Shown here in pieces: positions 44,460 to 54,500 of a stretch of 64,000 nucleotides of DNA. The notes beneath the pieces were generated by a model that saw nothing but the letters and a program-made list of their open reading frames with translations, made no database searches and was not told where the DNA came from. Both the position numbers and the translations under genes were made by a program. Source of the stretch: Deltaproteobacteria bacterium (GTDB lineage: Bacteria; Myxococcota_A; UBA9160; UBA4427); NCBI GenBank assembly GCA_002719955.1, contig PBFW01000037.1:36781-100780 (forward strand), written 5' to 3'. Position 1 is the stretch's first letter, and each line of letters begins with the position of its first letter.

Positions 44460-46733
44460 GTGGCCGGAGCGGGGTCGAAGAGGGAAGACCGTGCGGGACG
44501 GGTAGTGGTTCTGATCGCGCTGATCTCCTGGATCGGCTGCGGCCAGGAGGCGCCCCAGGAATCCTTCGAGATCCAGGGGGCGGCCAAGCCCGCGCTGGTC
44601 GTTGCCGATCTGGATACGCGTCAGTCGGTCGCAGTAGAGGCCCTTGCCCTGCGCGCCGGATCGCCCCGCGTCCTGCCCCGGAAACAGATCCTCTTTGGAG
44701 ATCTTCATGTCCATACGACCTTTTCCCAGGACGCCTATCTCTTTTCCCTCCCCGCCGTCGGAGGGGAGGGGGCGCATCCGCCAGCGGATGCCTGCGACTT
44801 CGCGCGCTATTGCGCCAATCTTGACTTCTTCGCGTTGACCGATCACGCGGAATCGCTTCAGCCGAAACATTGGGAAATCTCGAAGCAGAGTATCCGCGAG
44901 TGCAACGAACGTGCGGGAGATCCGGCCAATCCCGACCTGGTGGCTTTCATGGGCTTCGAGTGGTCTCAGATGGGGCTGACCCCCGAAACCCATTACGGCC
45001 ACCGCTGTCTGATCTTCCCCGAGACGGCCGACGAGAAGCTCCCGCCGCGCCCGATCGCGGTCGCCGACAGGCGGGTGAACGCTCTGGGTCTCGCGAATTC
45101 GATCTCTCAGCTCAAGTGGAGCGACCCGCTCAACTGGTCTCGTTATACGGGATTCGTCGACTATGCAGAAAGCCAATTGGAGCATCCGGTCTGTGAGGAA
45201 GGCGTCGCGAATGGGGATCTTCCGAAGGAATGCCTGGAGATCGCCGAGACGCCCGAGGTGTTGCATCGCAAGCTTGACGAATGGGGGGGCGATGTACTCG
45301 AGATTCCGCACGGCACCGCTTGGGGTGTATACACGCCCGCTACGGCAACGATGGACAAGCATCTCGCACCCGAGAACTACGACGCGCAGAAGATGAGGCT
45401 CGTCGAAATCATGTCGGGACATGGCAGCTCGGAGCGTTACCAGCGCTGGCGCGAATGGGAGGTCGATGAGGAGGGTCGCCGGATCTGTCCGGCCCCCACC
45501 GATGACTACCTGCCCTGTTGTTGGCAGGCTGGTGAGATCATGCGAAGTCGTTGTGATGGGCTCGAGGACGACGAATGCGAACGGCGTGTGAGATTAGCGC
45601 ATTCGTACGGGACCGAGGCTTATACCCGTGTGGGGCGTGTCTTCCCGGATGCGGAACCGGAGGAGTGGCTCGACTGTGGGCAATGCCGAGGCTGCTTCAA
45701 ACCGAGCTTCAACTATCGGCCGCGGGAATCCGTGCAATATGGGATGTCGCTGGCTCTTCCTGAGGCGCCGGACGACGAGGGCAAGCCCCTCCGTTTTCGC
45801 TATGGGTTCATCGGGTCGAGCGACGAACACTCGGCTCGGCCGGGTGTCGGGTACAAGAGCGTCGATCGCGGTTTGATGACCGATGTGAACGATGTTCCGG
45901 GGGGCGGTGCCTCCGAATTGATCGGCGGCGGGACGATGAACGACCCGCAGATGCCGCAGCGACCACAACCCGGCGAGATCGGCCTGCGGGGCAACGATGG
46001 TCGCACTCAGGCCTTCCTCTTTCCGGGTGGGCTCGCGGCCATTCATTCCGAGAGTCGGGCGCGGAGCGATCTTTGGGAGGCGATGAACCGCCGGGAGGTC
46101 TATGCGACGAGTGGGCCGCGGATCCTGCTCTGGTTCGATCTCCTGAACGGGCCGGGGGGCGAAGCGGTGCCGATGGGCAGCGAGGTTGAATTGGCCGAAG
46201 CGCCGGCCTTCGAAGTTCGCGCCCTGGGCTCCTTCGAACCGATGCCCGGCTGCCCCGACTGGAGCCGCGAGGGACTCGGCGGCGATCGCATCGCCGATCT
46301 CTGCCACGATGAATGTTATTTCCCGAGCGATGAGCGTCGGCCGATCGTCGGGATCGAGGTCGTGCGCATCACGACCCAGGTCGAGGTCGGGGAGGATATC
46401 GATCCGCTGATCGAGGATCCCTGGCGACGATACGACTGCGAGTCCACGCCGGAGGGCTGCGTGATTCGCTTCAGCGACGAGGATTTTCTCGACCGGCGTC
46501 GTGACACACTCTACTACGTGCGGGCCCTCGAAGAGGCCCGCCCCGCGATCCTCGGGGACCCGCTCAGACCGCGTCGAAATGTCGAGGGGAGGGTCGAGTC
46601 GATCGAACTCTGCGAAACCGGAGATGATTGTCTGGCCGATGTGCGCGAGCGCGCGTGGTCTTCACCGATCTTCGTGGACCATCCTGCACGTGCGGGTGGG
46701 GGTGCCGGCGTCGCGCTCGTCGAACTTCGCTGA
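44460..46733 (+). CDS. DUF3604 protein, predicted lipoprotein
   Basis: This 757-residue exported protein begins with a hydrophobic segment and lipobox-like ISWIGC, then Gln-rich linker. The DUF3604 domain has PHP-phosphoesterase-like metal motifs: ILFGDLHVHTTFSQDAYLF, CANLDFFALTDHAE, DLVAFMGFEWSQ, YGFIGSSDEHSARPG and MNRREVYATSGPRILLWF. These supply His/Asp/Glu ligands for metals, implying hydrolase activity, though the substrate of this family is poorly known. A Cys-rich insert (CPAPTDDYLPCCWQ, CGQCRGCFKP) may form disulfides. GTG 44460 follows AAGGAG at seven bases. It stands alone downstream of the broken ilvA. Confidence 0.8.
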   Translation: MAGAGSKREDRAGRVVVLIALISWIGCGQEAPQESFEIQGAAKPALVVADLDTRQSVAVEALALRAGSPRVLPRKQILFGDLHVHTTFSQDAYLFSLPAVGGEGAHPPADACDFARYCANLDFFALTDHAESLQPKHWEISKQSIRECNERAGDPANPDLVAFMGFEWSQMGLTPETHYGHRCLIFPETADEKLPPRPIAVADRRVNALGLANSISQLKWSDPLNWSRYTGFVDYAESQLEHPVCEEGVANGDLPKECLEIAETPEVLHRKLDEWGGDVLEIPHGTAWGVYTPATATMDKHLAPENYDAQKMRLVEIMSGHGSSERYQRWREWEVDEEGRRICPAPTDDYLPCCWQAGEIMRSRCDGLEDDECERRVRLAHSYGTEAYTRVGRVFPDAEPEEWLDCGQCRGCFKPSFNYRPRESVQYGMSLALPEAPDDEGKPLRFRYGFIGSSDEHSARPGVGYKSVDRGLMTDVNDVPGGGASELIGGGTMNDPQMPQRPQPGEIGLRGNDGRTQAFLFPGGLAAIHSESRARSDLWEAMNRREVYATSGPRILLWFDLLNGPGGEAVPMGSEVELAEAPAFEVRALGSFEPMPGCPDWSREGLGGDRIADLCHDECYFPSDERRPIVGIEVVRITTQVEVGEDIDPLIEDPWRRYDCESTPEGCVIRFSDEDFLDRRRDTLYYVRALEEARPAILGDPLRPRRNVEGRVESIELCETGDDCLADVRERAWSSPIFVDHPARAGGGAGVALVELR

Positions 46734-46787
46734 TCGGGGCGTCGAGTCGGCGCGGGGATCGGTTGCCACGCGTTCTTCTGGGCGGCT

Positions 46788-47372
46788 CTATTCGATCTCC
46801 TCTTCGAGCAGCCGGATGCGGCAGAAGCGTTCGGGATATTTCCCCTGCTTACCCTCATAGAAGGCGCGTACCTCGTCCATGTCTTTGCGCAGGTCGCCGG
46901 AGGGCTGGAGGGCGGGGCCGAATCCGCCGCGCTTCTTCGCGTAGTCGAGGTAGCTCATCACGATCGGGATATTGGCGGTTCGGGCGATATGGTAGAAGCC
47001 GGATTTCCAATGATCGACGTGGTCGCGGGTTCCCTCCGCAGGTACGACGAGGCCGAGATCGTCGTATTCCTCGAAGAGTTCGGCGAGGCTTTCGACGAGA
47101 TTTTCGCGCCTGTGGCGGCGGACCGGGATCCCGCCCAGGGCTCGCATGACGAATCCGAAGGGCGGAACGAAGAGCGTGTGTTTGCCCATCCAGTTGATCT
47201 GGAGTTCGAAATACTCCGCGAAGGCGAGCAGGTAGGGGAAATCCCAATTCGTCGTGTGCGGTGCGGCGATCAGGATATATTGGCGCGGTTCGGGGCGAAC
47301 GCCGTCCGGCTTCCAGCCCGTCGCCGCGAGGAAAATACGTGCGAGGAGTCTCCGGATGGGTCGCTTCGGCAT
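46788..47372 (-). CDS. 1-acyl-glycerol-3-phosphate acyltransferase-like (PlsC family)
   Basis: This 194-residue membrane-peripheral acyltransferase has motif I IAAPHTTNWDFPYLLAF (HxxxxD), motif II GKHTLFVPPFGFVMRALGGIPVRR and motif III LVVPAEGTRDHVDHWKSGFYHIA (PEGTR variant with Ala-Glu-Gly-Thr-Arg). These features match the short PlsC subgroup annotated as glycerol or lyso-lipid acyltransferases. It has no long membrane helices. The ATG at 47372 lies about 45 bases from the divergent MFS transporter start. It probably acylates a lyso-phospholipid; the exact acceptor is unknown. Confidence 0.85.
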   Translation of the reverse strand: MPKRPIRRLLARIFLAATGWKPDGVRPEPRQYILIAAPHTTNWDFPYLLAFAEYFELQINWMGKHTLFVPPFGFVMRALGGIPVRRHRRENLVESLAELFEEYDDLGLVVPAEGTRDHVDHWKSGFYHIARTANIPIVMSYLDYAKKRGGFGPALQPSGDLRKDMDEVRAFYEGKQGKYPERFCRIRLLEEEIE

Positions 47373-47417
47373 TCGACGAGCTTAGCGGTCCGGCGCCCAC
47401 GCGACCGGCTCCCTACA

Positions 47418-48623
47418 ATGGGCCTACTCATGACATCCATCCAGAGTTCAATTCTTGTCGTCGCGCTGTTGACGCAGGGCGTCGCCGTCGGTCTGACCTA
47501 CGGCATCCTGCCCGTTTTTCTCGAGCCCCTGGAAGTGGCTTTCGATGCTTCACGCACTCAGATCAGTTCCGGGCAGATCCTGATGATGCTCGCGCTGACG
47601 GTGGGGAGCATCACCGCCGGCATGTTCCTCGACCGAGGCTACGCGCGTCGCGTGATGCTGACCGGGGCCATTCTGCTCATTCTCGCACTCGCCGCGGCCT
47701 CCTGGGCGCCGAATCTAGGGGTTCTCGGGTCGGCGGCGGTGATGGCGGGGCTGGCCGTTCCATCGATCGGCCCCCTGGCGGCGGCCAGCTTGATTACTCG
47801 AACCTTCGACGAGGATCGCGGGCGGGCGATTGGTGTGATGTCGATGGGGCCGCCGCTCGGGTCCGGACTCTTCGCTATGCTCTCTGGTTGGCTGCTCCTC
47901 TTCTTCGATTGGCGTGAGGTCTATCTCCTCTTTTCAGCGGTCGCGCTCGTCACGCTCGTTCCGATCATCATGCTCGTTGTGCCCCCGCGCTTCGAGGTGG
48001 CCACCGAAGCTGCGGAGGAGGGGCCGAAATCTGCGGACTCGCCGGAGGGGATGGGCACGCTCCTGCGCCAGCCGACCTTCTGGTGGTCGGCGGGGATCTT
48101 CGCTTTGGCGACGGGCATCGCGAGTGGGTGGACAGTCCACGTGGCGGCCTATCTCGGTGGGCTCGGACTCGACGAGGCCCAGAGCTCGAGCCTGCTCGCC
48201 GTTCAGTATTGGATGGGTGTGCCCGGGGCGCTCGTTTTCGGCTTGTTGGCGGACCGGACATCGATCACGACCTTGTTCGTGGTGATGTTGGGGTCGGCTT
48301 CCGCGATCTTTGCCGGCTTTGCGGCGGGGCCGACTCCCCTGGTAGTGTCCGGGCTCTGCGTTGTTTCAGGTTTTGTGATCGGCGGTGTGATTCCGCTCTA
48401 TATGCTGCTTCTAGGCCAACGGATGGGGCCTGATTCGCTGGGGCGGGCGATGGGACTCTCGAATCTCGTCATGCTGCCGGTGATGGCCGGTGCGGTTCTC
48501 TTGGCCGCTTCCAATTTCGAAGCCGAGGGGGGGTATGGCTTCTCGCTCCTGGTCTTTTCGGCGGGACTGCTGGCGGCGATCGGATGTCTCTTCGCATCGA
48601 ATTGGAGCCTGCGCACTCGATGA
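47418..48623 (+). CDS. Major facilitator superfamily transporter
   Basis: This 401-residue protein has twelve predicted membrane helices in two six-helix halves joined by an acidic loop (EVATEAAEEGPKSADSPEG). The first half has MFLDRGYARRVMLTGAI, the DRxGRR-type loop 2-3 motif A, and EDRGRAIGVMSMGPPLGSG in helix 5, as in oxalate/formate-type or monocarboxylate MFS carriers. ATG 47418 is chosen over 47430; the upstream frame belongs to the divergent acyltransferase. The stop overlaps the sulfotransferase ATG (ATGA). The substrate is likely an organic anion but not determinable. Confidence 0.85.
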   Translation: MGLLMTSIQSSILVVALLTQGVAVGLTYGILPVFLEPLEVAFDASRTQISSGQILMMLALTVGSITAGMFLDRGYARRVMLTGAILLILALAAASWAPNLGVLGSAAVMAGLAVPSIGPLAAASLITRTFDEDRGRAIGVMSMGPPLGSGLFAMLSGWLLLFFDWREVYLLFSAVALVTLVPIIMLVVPPRFEVATEAAEEGPKSADSPEGMGTLLRQPTFWWSAGIFALATGIASGWTVHVAAYLGGLGLDEAQSSSLLAVQYWMGVPGALVFGLLADRTSITTLFVVMLGSASAIFAGFAAGPTPLVVSGLCVVSGFVIGGVIPLYMLLLGQRMGPDSLGRAMGLSNLVMLPVMAGAVLLAASNFEAEGGYGFSLLVFSAGLLAAIGCLFASNWSLRTR

Positions 48624-49870
48624 CTCGGGCCTATACGTATCGAGATGGGCGGCTGAAATCGCCACCGCTACGGATGTTGAACGCCGCGGGGGGGGCGCTC
48701 GAGCGGGTAGGGATCGCGCCGGGACTGGATCCCGACGCGATCGAGGCGGATGCGATCCAAGAAGCCGGGAGCTCGGATTTCGGCGGCGACAGCTACCGCG
48801 AACCCCTCGAACGGTTCATCGAGTCCCTGGAGTCGGAAGCGAACCTTTCGACCTTCGGGCGGATCGCGATCCGCAAGATGGTGACCTCCCAACTGACGAC
48901 CCGAATTCGCCTCCAGGATTGGACGAAAGCCCATCCGCAGGCCGCTCGTGAGGAGATTCGTCGGCCCTGGGTGATCCTCGGATTGCCCCGAACCGGCACG
49001 AGCATTCTCTCGATCCTGCTCGGGCTCGACCCGATGGTGCGGCCGCTGCGACAATGGGAGGGTCGCACGGTCGTTCCGCCTTCGACGCTGGCAACCCGCT
49101 ACGACGATCCCCGGATCGCCGCGTCCAATGCCCGGATGGACGGGCTTCATCAACTGAATCCGGCGATTCTGGCGATGCATCCGATGGGCGCGATGCTCGC
49201 CGAGGAGTGCATTCCCTTCATGATGATGGATCTGCGCTGCCTCGGGATGGAGACCCAGGCACATGTGCCGAGTTATGGGGCCTGGCTTCAGGCCTGCGAT
49301 ATGACGCCGGCCTACGTTCAGCACAAGAAGGCTCTTCAGGCCCTTCAGATCGGGCAGCCGACGGAAGCCTGGAGCCTTAAAACGCCGAACCACCTCTGGT
49401 GTCTCGAGACCTTACTCGAATTCTATCCGGACGCGCGGCTGATCTGGACCCATCGCGATCCCGGGCCGGTCACGACCTCCGTTTCGAGCCTCAACTCGAC
49501 CATGCAGAGCAGCTTCACCAGGGAAATCGATCCGATCGCGGTTGGCGCGGATTGGATCGGCAAGCTTCGACACGCCGTTCGCTGTGGGATGGAATACGAT
49601 GCGCAGGCGGAAGAGGGCTGGTGTGTTCACGTTCACTACGCCGAAATGATGCGCGATCCCCTCGCCACTATGCGGAAGATCTATGCTCATTTCGGTGAAG
49701 CGCCAAGCGGCCTGCACGAACGCCGGATCGAGGCCTGGCTCGCCGAGAAGCCCCAGACTGAATTCGGCCGCCACGCCTACGATCCGAAGGATTTTGGATG
49801 GACCTATGACAGCCTCGCTGTCGATTGGCGGGACTACGTGGAGCGTTTCGAGATCGCGCGCGAAAAATAG
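48620..49870 (+). CDS. PAPS-dependent sulfotransferase family protein
   Basis: This 416-residue protein contains the 5'-phosphosulfate loop VILGLPRTGTSIL (118-130), the 3'-phosphate region LIWTHRDPGPVTTSVSSL and a C-terminal conserved Trp/Asp block (FGWTYDSLAVDWRDYVERF). This is the Sulfotransfer_3 subgroup, abundant in deltaproteobacterial, mycobacterial and cyanobacterial genomes. It transfers sulfate from PAPS to a lipid, sterol or polyketide hydroxyl; acceptor unknown. ATG 48620 overlaps the MFS stop, so transporter and sulfotransferase are co-translated, hinting at a common substrate. Confidence 0.85.
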   Translation: MTRAYTYRDGRLKSPPLRMLNAAGGALERVGIAPGLDPDAIEADAIQEAGSSDFGGDSYREPLERFIESLESEANLSTFGRIAIRKMVTSQLTTRIRLQDWTKAHPQAAREEIRRPWVILGLPRTGTSILSILLGLDPMVRPLRQWEGRTVVPPSTLATRYDDPRIAASNARMDGLHQLNPAILAMHPMGAMLAEECIPFMMMDLRCLGMETQAHVPSYGAWLQACDMTPAYVQHKKALQALQIGQPTEAWSLKTPNHLWCLETLLEFYPDARLIWTHRDPGPVTTSVSSLNSTMQSSFTREIDPIAVGADWIGKLRHAVRCGMEYDAQAEEGWCVHVHYAEMMRDPLATMRKIYAHFGEAPSGLHERRIEAWLAEKPQTEFGRHAYDPKDFGWTYDSLAVDWRDYVERFEIAREK

Positions 49871-49898
49871 AATGCTTCCCCAGAGGAGCTTGGGAGCG

Positions 49899-50699
49899 TT
49901 ATCTCCGTTTGAAATTGGGCTTGCGCTTCTCGGCGAAGGCTCTCGGCCCCTCCTTCGAGTCCTCGCTCAGAAAGACCGCCTGCCCGTAGTCGAACTCGTA
50001 GGCGAGGGCCTCGTCGAGGGTCATGCCATCCGTTTCGTGAAGCGTGCGGGTGATCGCTTCGACCGAGAGGGGGCCGTTGCTGGCGATCACGTCAGCGATT
50101 TCGCGCGCCTTCGAGAGGGCCTGGCCATCTGGGACCACATGGCCGATCAGGCCGATCTCGAGTGCCTCCTGAGCTGTGATGTGCTTGCCCGTGAGGAGGA
50201 TCTCGGCGGCGTGGGTGTAGGGGATCTGGCGCGGCAGACGAACGGCCGAGCCGGCCATCGGGTAGAGTGACCAGCGGGCCTCGGAGACGCCGAAACGGGC
50301 GCTCTCACCGGCGACGCGAATCTCCATGGCCTGGAGAAGCTCGGTGCCGCCGGCGATCGCGACGCCCTCGACGGCAGCGATGATCGGCTTCGTCGGCCGG
50401 TAACCCCGAAAGAGTGCCTTCCAGTGGATATCGGGGTCCTCGGCCATACGCGCCTGGACGTCGATCTCGGGATCGGCGTCGCCGGAGTCCCCCGCCATGC
50501 CCTTGAGGTCCGCACCCGAACAGAAATTCCCCTCGGCCCCTGTGATGATGATGCAGCGGATATCGTCGTCCGCTGAGGCCTCGCGATAAGCGTCGTACAT
50601 TCGAATCAACATCTCGCCAGAGAGCGCGTTGTAGCGCTTCGGTCGATTCATGGTGAGGGTCATGATATGTCCATCTCGTTCGACGATCGCATCCGGCAT
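49899..50699 (-). CDS. Enoyl-CoA hydratase/isomerase (crotonase family)
   Basis: This 266-residue crotonase has [19 protein letters not shown], the oxyanion-hole loop [12 protein letters not shown], and [28 protein letters not shown] with a catalytic-type Glu at the GTE position. [24 protein letters not shown] carries the second Glu. It hydrates or isomerises an acyl-CoA double bond. ATG 50699 follows AAGGAA in the minus-strand upstream, and the long open extension to 50864 is a shadow. It converges with the sulfotransferase gene 28 bases away and is followed upstream by the DoxX gene. The exact substrate is unknown. Confidence 0.9.
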   Translation of the reverse strand: MPDAIVERDGHIMTLTMNRPKRYNALSGEMLIRMYDAYREASADDDIRCIIITGAEGNFCSGADLKGMAGDSGDADPEIDVQARMAEDPDIHWKALFRGYRPTKPIIAAVEGVAIAGGTELLQAMEIRVAGESARFGVSEARWSLYPMAGSAVRLPRQIPYTHAAEILLTGKHITAQEALEIGLIGHVVPDGQALSKAREIADVIASNGPLSVEAITRTLHETDGMTLDEALAYEFDYGQAVFLSEDSKEGPRAFAEKRKPNFKRR

Positions 50700-50893
50700 C
50701 GGTCCATTCCTTTCGAAGGGTCTTCGGAAAGCGCGGCCCTTACGAAGAGCCCATTCGACGCTGGAAGCTCGTGCGAGGCCTCGGAGATTCCCGCGGTCGG
50801 AATCCACGGCACGCCAAGAGATCGATTCCCCGATCGGACCCGCGCCGCCAACGAGCCCCATCAAGCGCTATTCGACGGGATCACACCCCTGTT

Positions 50894-51334
50894 TCAAAAA
50901 AGCAGCGCATCCAGGGAGATCTGCCCCGGTCCCAAGAGCAGGAACATGAAGGCGACCACGGCGAGATTGATCGTGTACTCGGCTCCCGGCGGATCGTTCA
51001 GGATCAGGTATCCGGCACCGCGGTGACCGACCGTGCCCGCCACGAGCATCGTGAAGATCAGGATCAGCGCGGCCGGTCGGGTTGCGAGACCGAGGGCGAG
51101 GGCCGCTCCTCCGAGGAGTTCCGAGAGCATGGCCATGCGTGCCTGCACGACGGGCATCGGGACACCGAGTTCCTCGAGCCAGCTTGCGAAACCATCCAGA
51201 TTGCCATCGCCGATCAGGCCGAGCTTGCCGAAGGCATGGATCATGAAGCAGATGCCGATCGCGACCCGGCCCACCAGGAGGGCGACGTCGGTGAAGAGCG
51301 GGTTGGTTTCGGTGAGAAGGGCGCCGAGGTCCAT
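50894..51334 (-). CDS. DoxX family membrane protein
   Basis: This 146-residue protein with four membrane helices includes the DoxX/DoxD signature VALLVGRVAIGICFMIHAFGKLG, then LSELLGGAALALGLATRPAALIL and NLAVVAFMFLLLGPGQISLDALL. DoxX proteins are small quinone-linked or stress-associated inner-membrane proteins of uncertain function. It reads in the same direction as the crotonase, 195 bases upstream of it, but the gap and intervening open frames suggest separate expression. Opposite to ileS, about 200 bases away. Confidence 0.85.
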   Translation of the reverse strand: MDLGALLTETNPLFTDVALLVGRVAIGICFMIHAFGKLGLIGDGNLDGFASWLEELGVPMPVVQARMAMLSELLGGAALALGLATRPAALILIFTMLVAGTVGHRGAGYLILNDPPGAEYTINLAVVAFMFLLLGPGQISLDALLF

Positions 51335-51532
51335 TGCGAGGTCTCCCGTTCGATCTGAAGGATTGTGTGGATTCCAGCGGTTTTAGCACAGCGAGAAGCC
51401 GAGAAACCGGTCGATTCGAGGTCGCTCGCGGACCTCGAATGTCGCGGATAAGGCGCCTGGGTGATTGAGCCCCCGAGCAATTGCCTCCATACTCCCGGCG
51501 CAGATCCCCCGGATCGAAGAAGAGGGCCCAAA

Positions 51533-54500
51533 ATGAGCGCGCCGAGCAAAGAGGAAGGTGAAGCCGTCTTCGAACGCGTGGAAGCCAGCGCAGATTTCCC
51601 TGCGATGGAGCGGGAGATCCTCGCCTTCTGGGAGGAGGCGGACGCCTTTACGGAGAGCAATCGGCGGCGCGAAGGCACTCCGGATTTCATCTTCTACGAT
51701 GGCCCGCCCTTCGCGACCGGAACGCCACATTACGGTCACCTGCTGGCAGGAACCATCAAGGATATCGTCCCGCGCTTCTGGAATATGCGAGGGCATCACG
51801 TCGAGCGGCGCTTCGGCTGGGATTGTCACGGTCTTCCGATCGAAGCCCTCGCTCAGGAGGCCCTGGGTCTTGCGGGCACGGGTGAAATTCTCGATCGCGG
51901 CGTCGATGTGTTCAACGAAAAATGTCGCGACATGGTTCAGACCTATGTCGAAGAATGGCGCAAGACCGTGTCGCGCATGGGTCGCTGGGTCGATTTTGAC
52001 AACGACTACAAGACCATGGACGTCGACTTCATGGAGACGGTCTGGTGGGTCTTCAAACAACTCTGGGAAAAGGACCGGGTCTACAAGAGCTATCGGATCA
52101 TGCCCTACAGCTGCAAGCTGGCAACGCCGCTTTCCAATTTCGAGGCAAACCAGAACTACAAGGACGTTCAGGATCCCTCCATCACCATTCGACTCCGCGT
52201 GACCGAGGGGGCCGAAAGGATCGCGCCCGATCTTTCCTCACACGCATCGCTCTTCATGACCGCCTGGACGACGACGCCCTGGACCCTGCCCGAAAATCTC
52301 GCGCTCTGTGTCGGCCCCGGCGTCGGGTATGTGCTGGTCGAAGATCTCGAGAGCGGCGATCATCTCGTCTTCGCCGAGGGGTGCCTTGCCGCATACGACA
52401 AGAAGCTCGGGAAGGCTCTGGCCCAGGAGGGTGCGGGCGAGGGCACCGCCGGAACCCGATACAGATTCGTCTCACGCCTCTTGGCATCGGATCTCGTCGG
52501 TTCGCGCTACGAACCACTCTTCCCCTATTTCGCAGATCAACCGAATAGCTTCGTTGTTCTCGAAGACGACTTCGTCACCACCGAGGACGGTACCGGCATC
52601 GTCCATATGGCTCCGGCCTACGGCGAGGATGATTTCCGAGTGTGTCGCGCAGCGGGGATCGACCTCGTCGATCCATTGGATAGCGAGGCGCGCTTTCGTG
52701 AACCCGTTTCGGATTATGTCGGACTTCTCTGCAAGGAGGCGGACAAGCGGATCATCAAGCGCTTGAAGGACGAGGGAAAGCTGCTTCAGCAGAGTACGAT
52801 CGAGCACAGTTATCCCTTCTGCGAGCGAACGGACACGCCACTCATCTATCGCGCGATCGAAGCCTGGTACGTCAGGGTCGAAGATCTGCGCGACGACCTG
52901 GTCTCGAACAACGAAGAGATCGGCTGGATCCCCCAGAACGTCGGAGCGAATAGATTCGGCAATTGGCTCAAGGACGCGAATGACTGGAATATCAGTCGGA
53001 ATCGTTTTTGGGGATCGTGCATTCCGGTCTGGGTGAACGTGGACGATCCCACTGACACAATCTGTGTCGGTTCCCGTGCGGAACTCGAGAAAATCTCTGG
53101 TGAGGCGGTCGATGATCTTCACAAGCATATCGTCGATCGGGTCGTGATCGAACGCGATGGCAAGACCTATCGGCGCACACCCGAAGTTCTGGATTGTTGG
53201 TTCGAGTCGGGCTCGATGCCCTACGCGCAACAGCATTTCCCCTTCGCCGACCCTGCGGGTCGGGTGCCCGATCTCGACTCGTTCTTTCCTGCGGATTTCA
53301 TCGCCGAAGGTCTCGACCAGACCCGCGGATGGTTCTACACGCTGCTCGTGTTGGGGACCAGCCTGTTCGGGAAGAGCCCCTACAAGAACGTCATCGTGAA
53401 CGGATTGATCCTGGCCAGCGACGGCAAGAAGATGTCGAAACGGCTCAAGAATTATCCCGACCCGAATGAGATCCTCGAGGTGTTCGGGGCCGATGCGCTG
53501 CGCGCCTATATGATCAACTCGCCCGTCGTGCGGGCCGAGGAGTTGCGTTTCGACGAGGCCGGGCTCAAAGAGATCGTGCGCACGGTCGTGTTGCCCTATT
53601 GGAACGTGCTCTCCTTCTTCACGACCTATGCGGCGATCGACGGCTACGATCCCCGCTCCTGGAGGGCGGCACCGCTCGAGGAACGCTCGGAACTCGATCG
53701 CTGGATCCTTTCGGTCCTGCAGAGCCTCGCGAGGGATGTGAATTCCGAAATGGAGGGGTATCGCCTCTATGCGGTGGTCCCACGGCTCGTGAGTTTTATC
53801 GACGATCTCACGAATTGGTATATTCGCCGCTCGCGTGCGCGTTTTTGGAAGACCGAAGATGATCGCGATAAGACGAATGCCTTCGCGACACTCTACGAGG
53901 TCCTGGCGACCTTCTCGAAGATCCTCGCGCCCTTCATGCCCTTCCTGACCGAGGAGGTCTACCAGAGGTTGGTCCGCAGGGTCGATGATGCCTCGCCCGC
54001 GAGCATCCATTGGTGCGATTATCCACGGGCGGAGGTCTCGAGGATCGATGCGGGGCTCGAGCGACGAATGGCGACGGTGCGCGCCGTTTCTACGATCGGG
54101 CGTCGCGTGCGCGAGGATCACAGGATCAAGGTGCGGCAACCGCTGCGTGAACTCACCGTCGTTCACCGCGATGCCAGTGTGCGTCGTGATGTGGAAATGG
54201 CGGGCGCGCTAATCGCCGAAGAATTGAACGTCAAGAGCGTGACCGTCGAGGCAGACGAGAGCGCCTTCGCGAGTGTTGCGGTCAAGCCGAATTTCAAGAC
54301 GCTCGGCAAGCGCTGCGGTCCGAAGTTGAAAAAGATCGGCCCCGCGCTTGGGGAATGGGGCTTCGAAGAGGTCGCTCGACTCGAAGCTGGAGAGTCGATC
54401 GAGGTGGTCGGTGAGGCGATCGGACTCGAGGACGTGCTGCTCCAACGTTCGGCGACGGAGTGTGCGGCGACGGCGATGGCGACGGACGGTGAGTATACGG

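Noticed and set aside
52472..54166. A 564-codon open frame antisense to ileS, and similar long antisense frames opposite dnaK (17722-19197), ggt (8380-9663) and the LpoA-like gene (20798-22468)
   Set aside because: They mirror high-GC codon structure of intact, clearly recognised genes on the other strand, contain no family motifs, and have Arg/Asp/His-rich composition typical of shadow frames.
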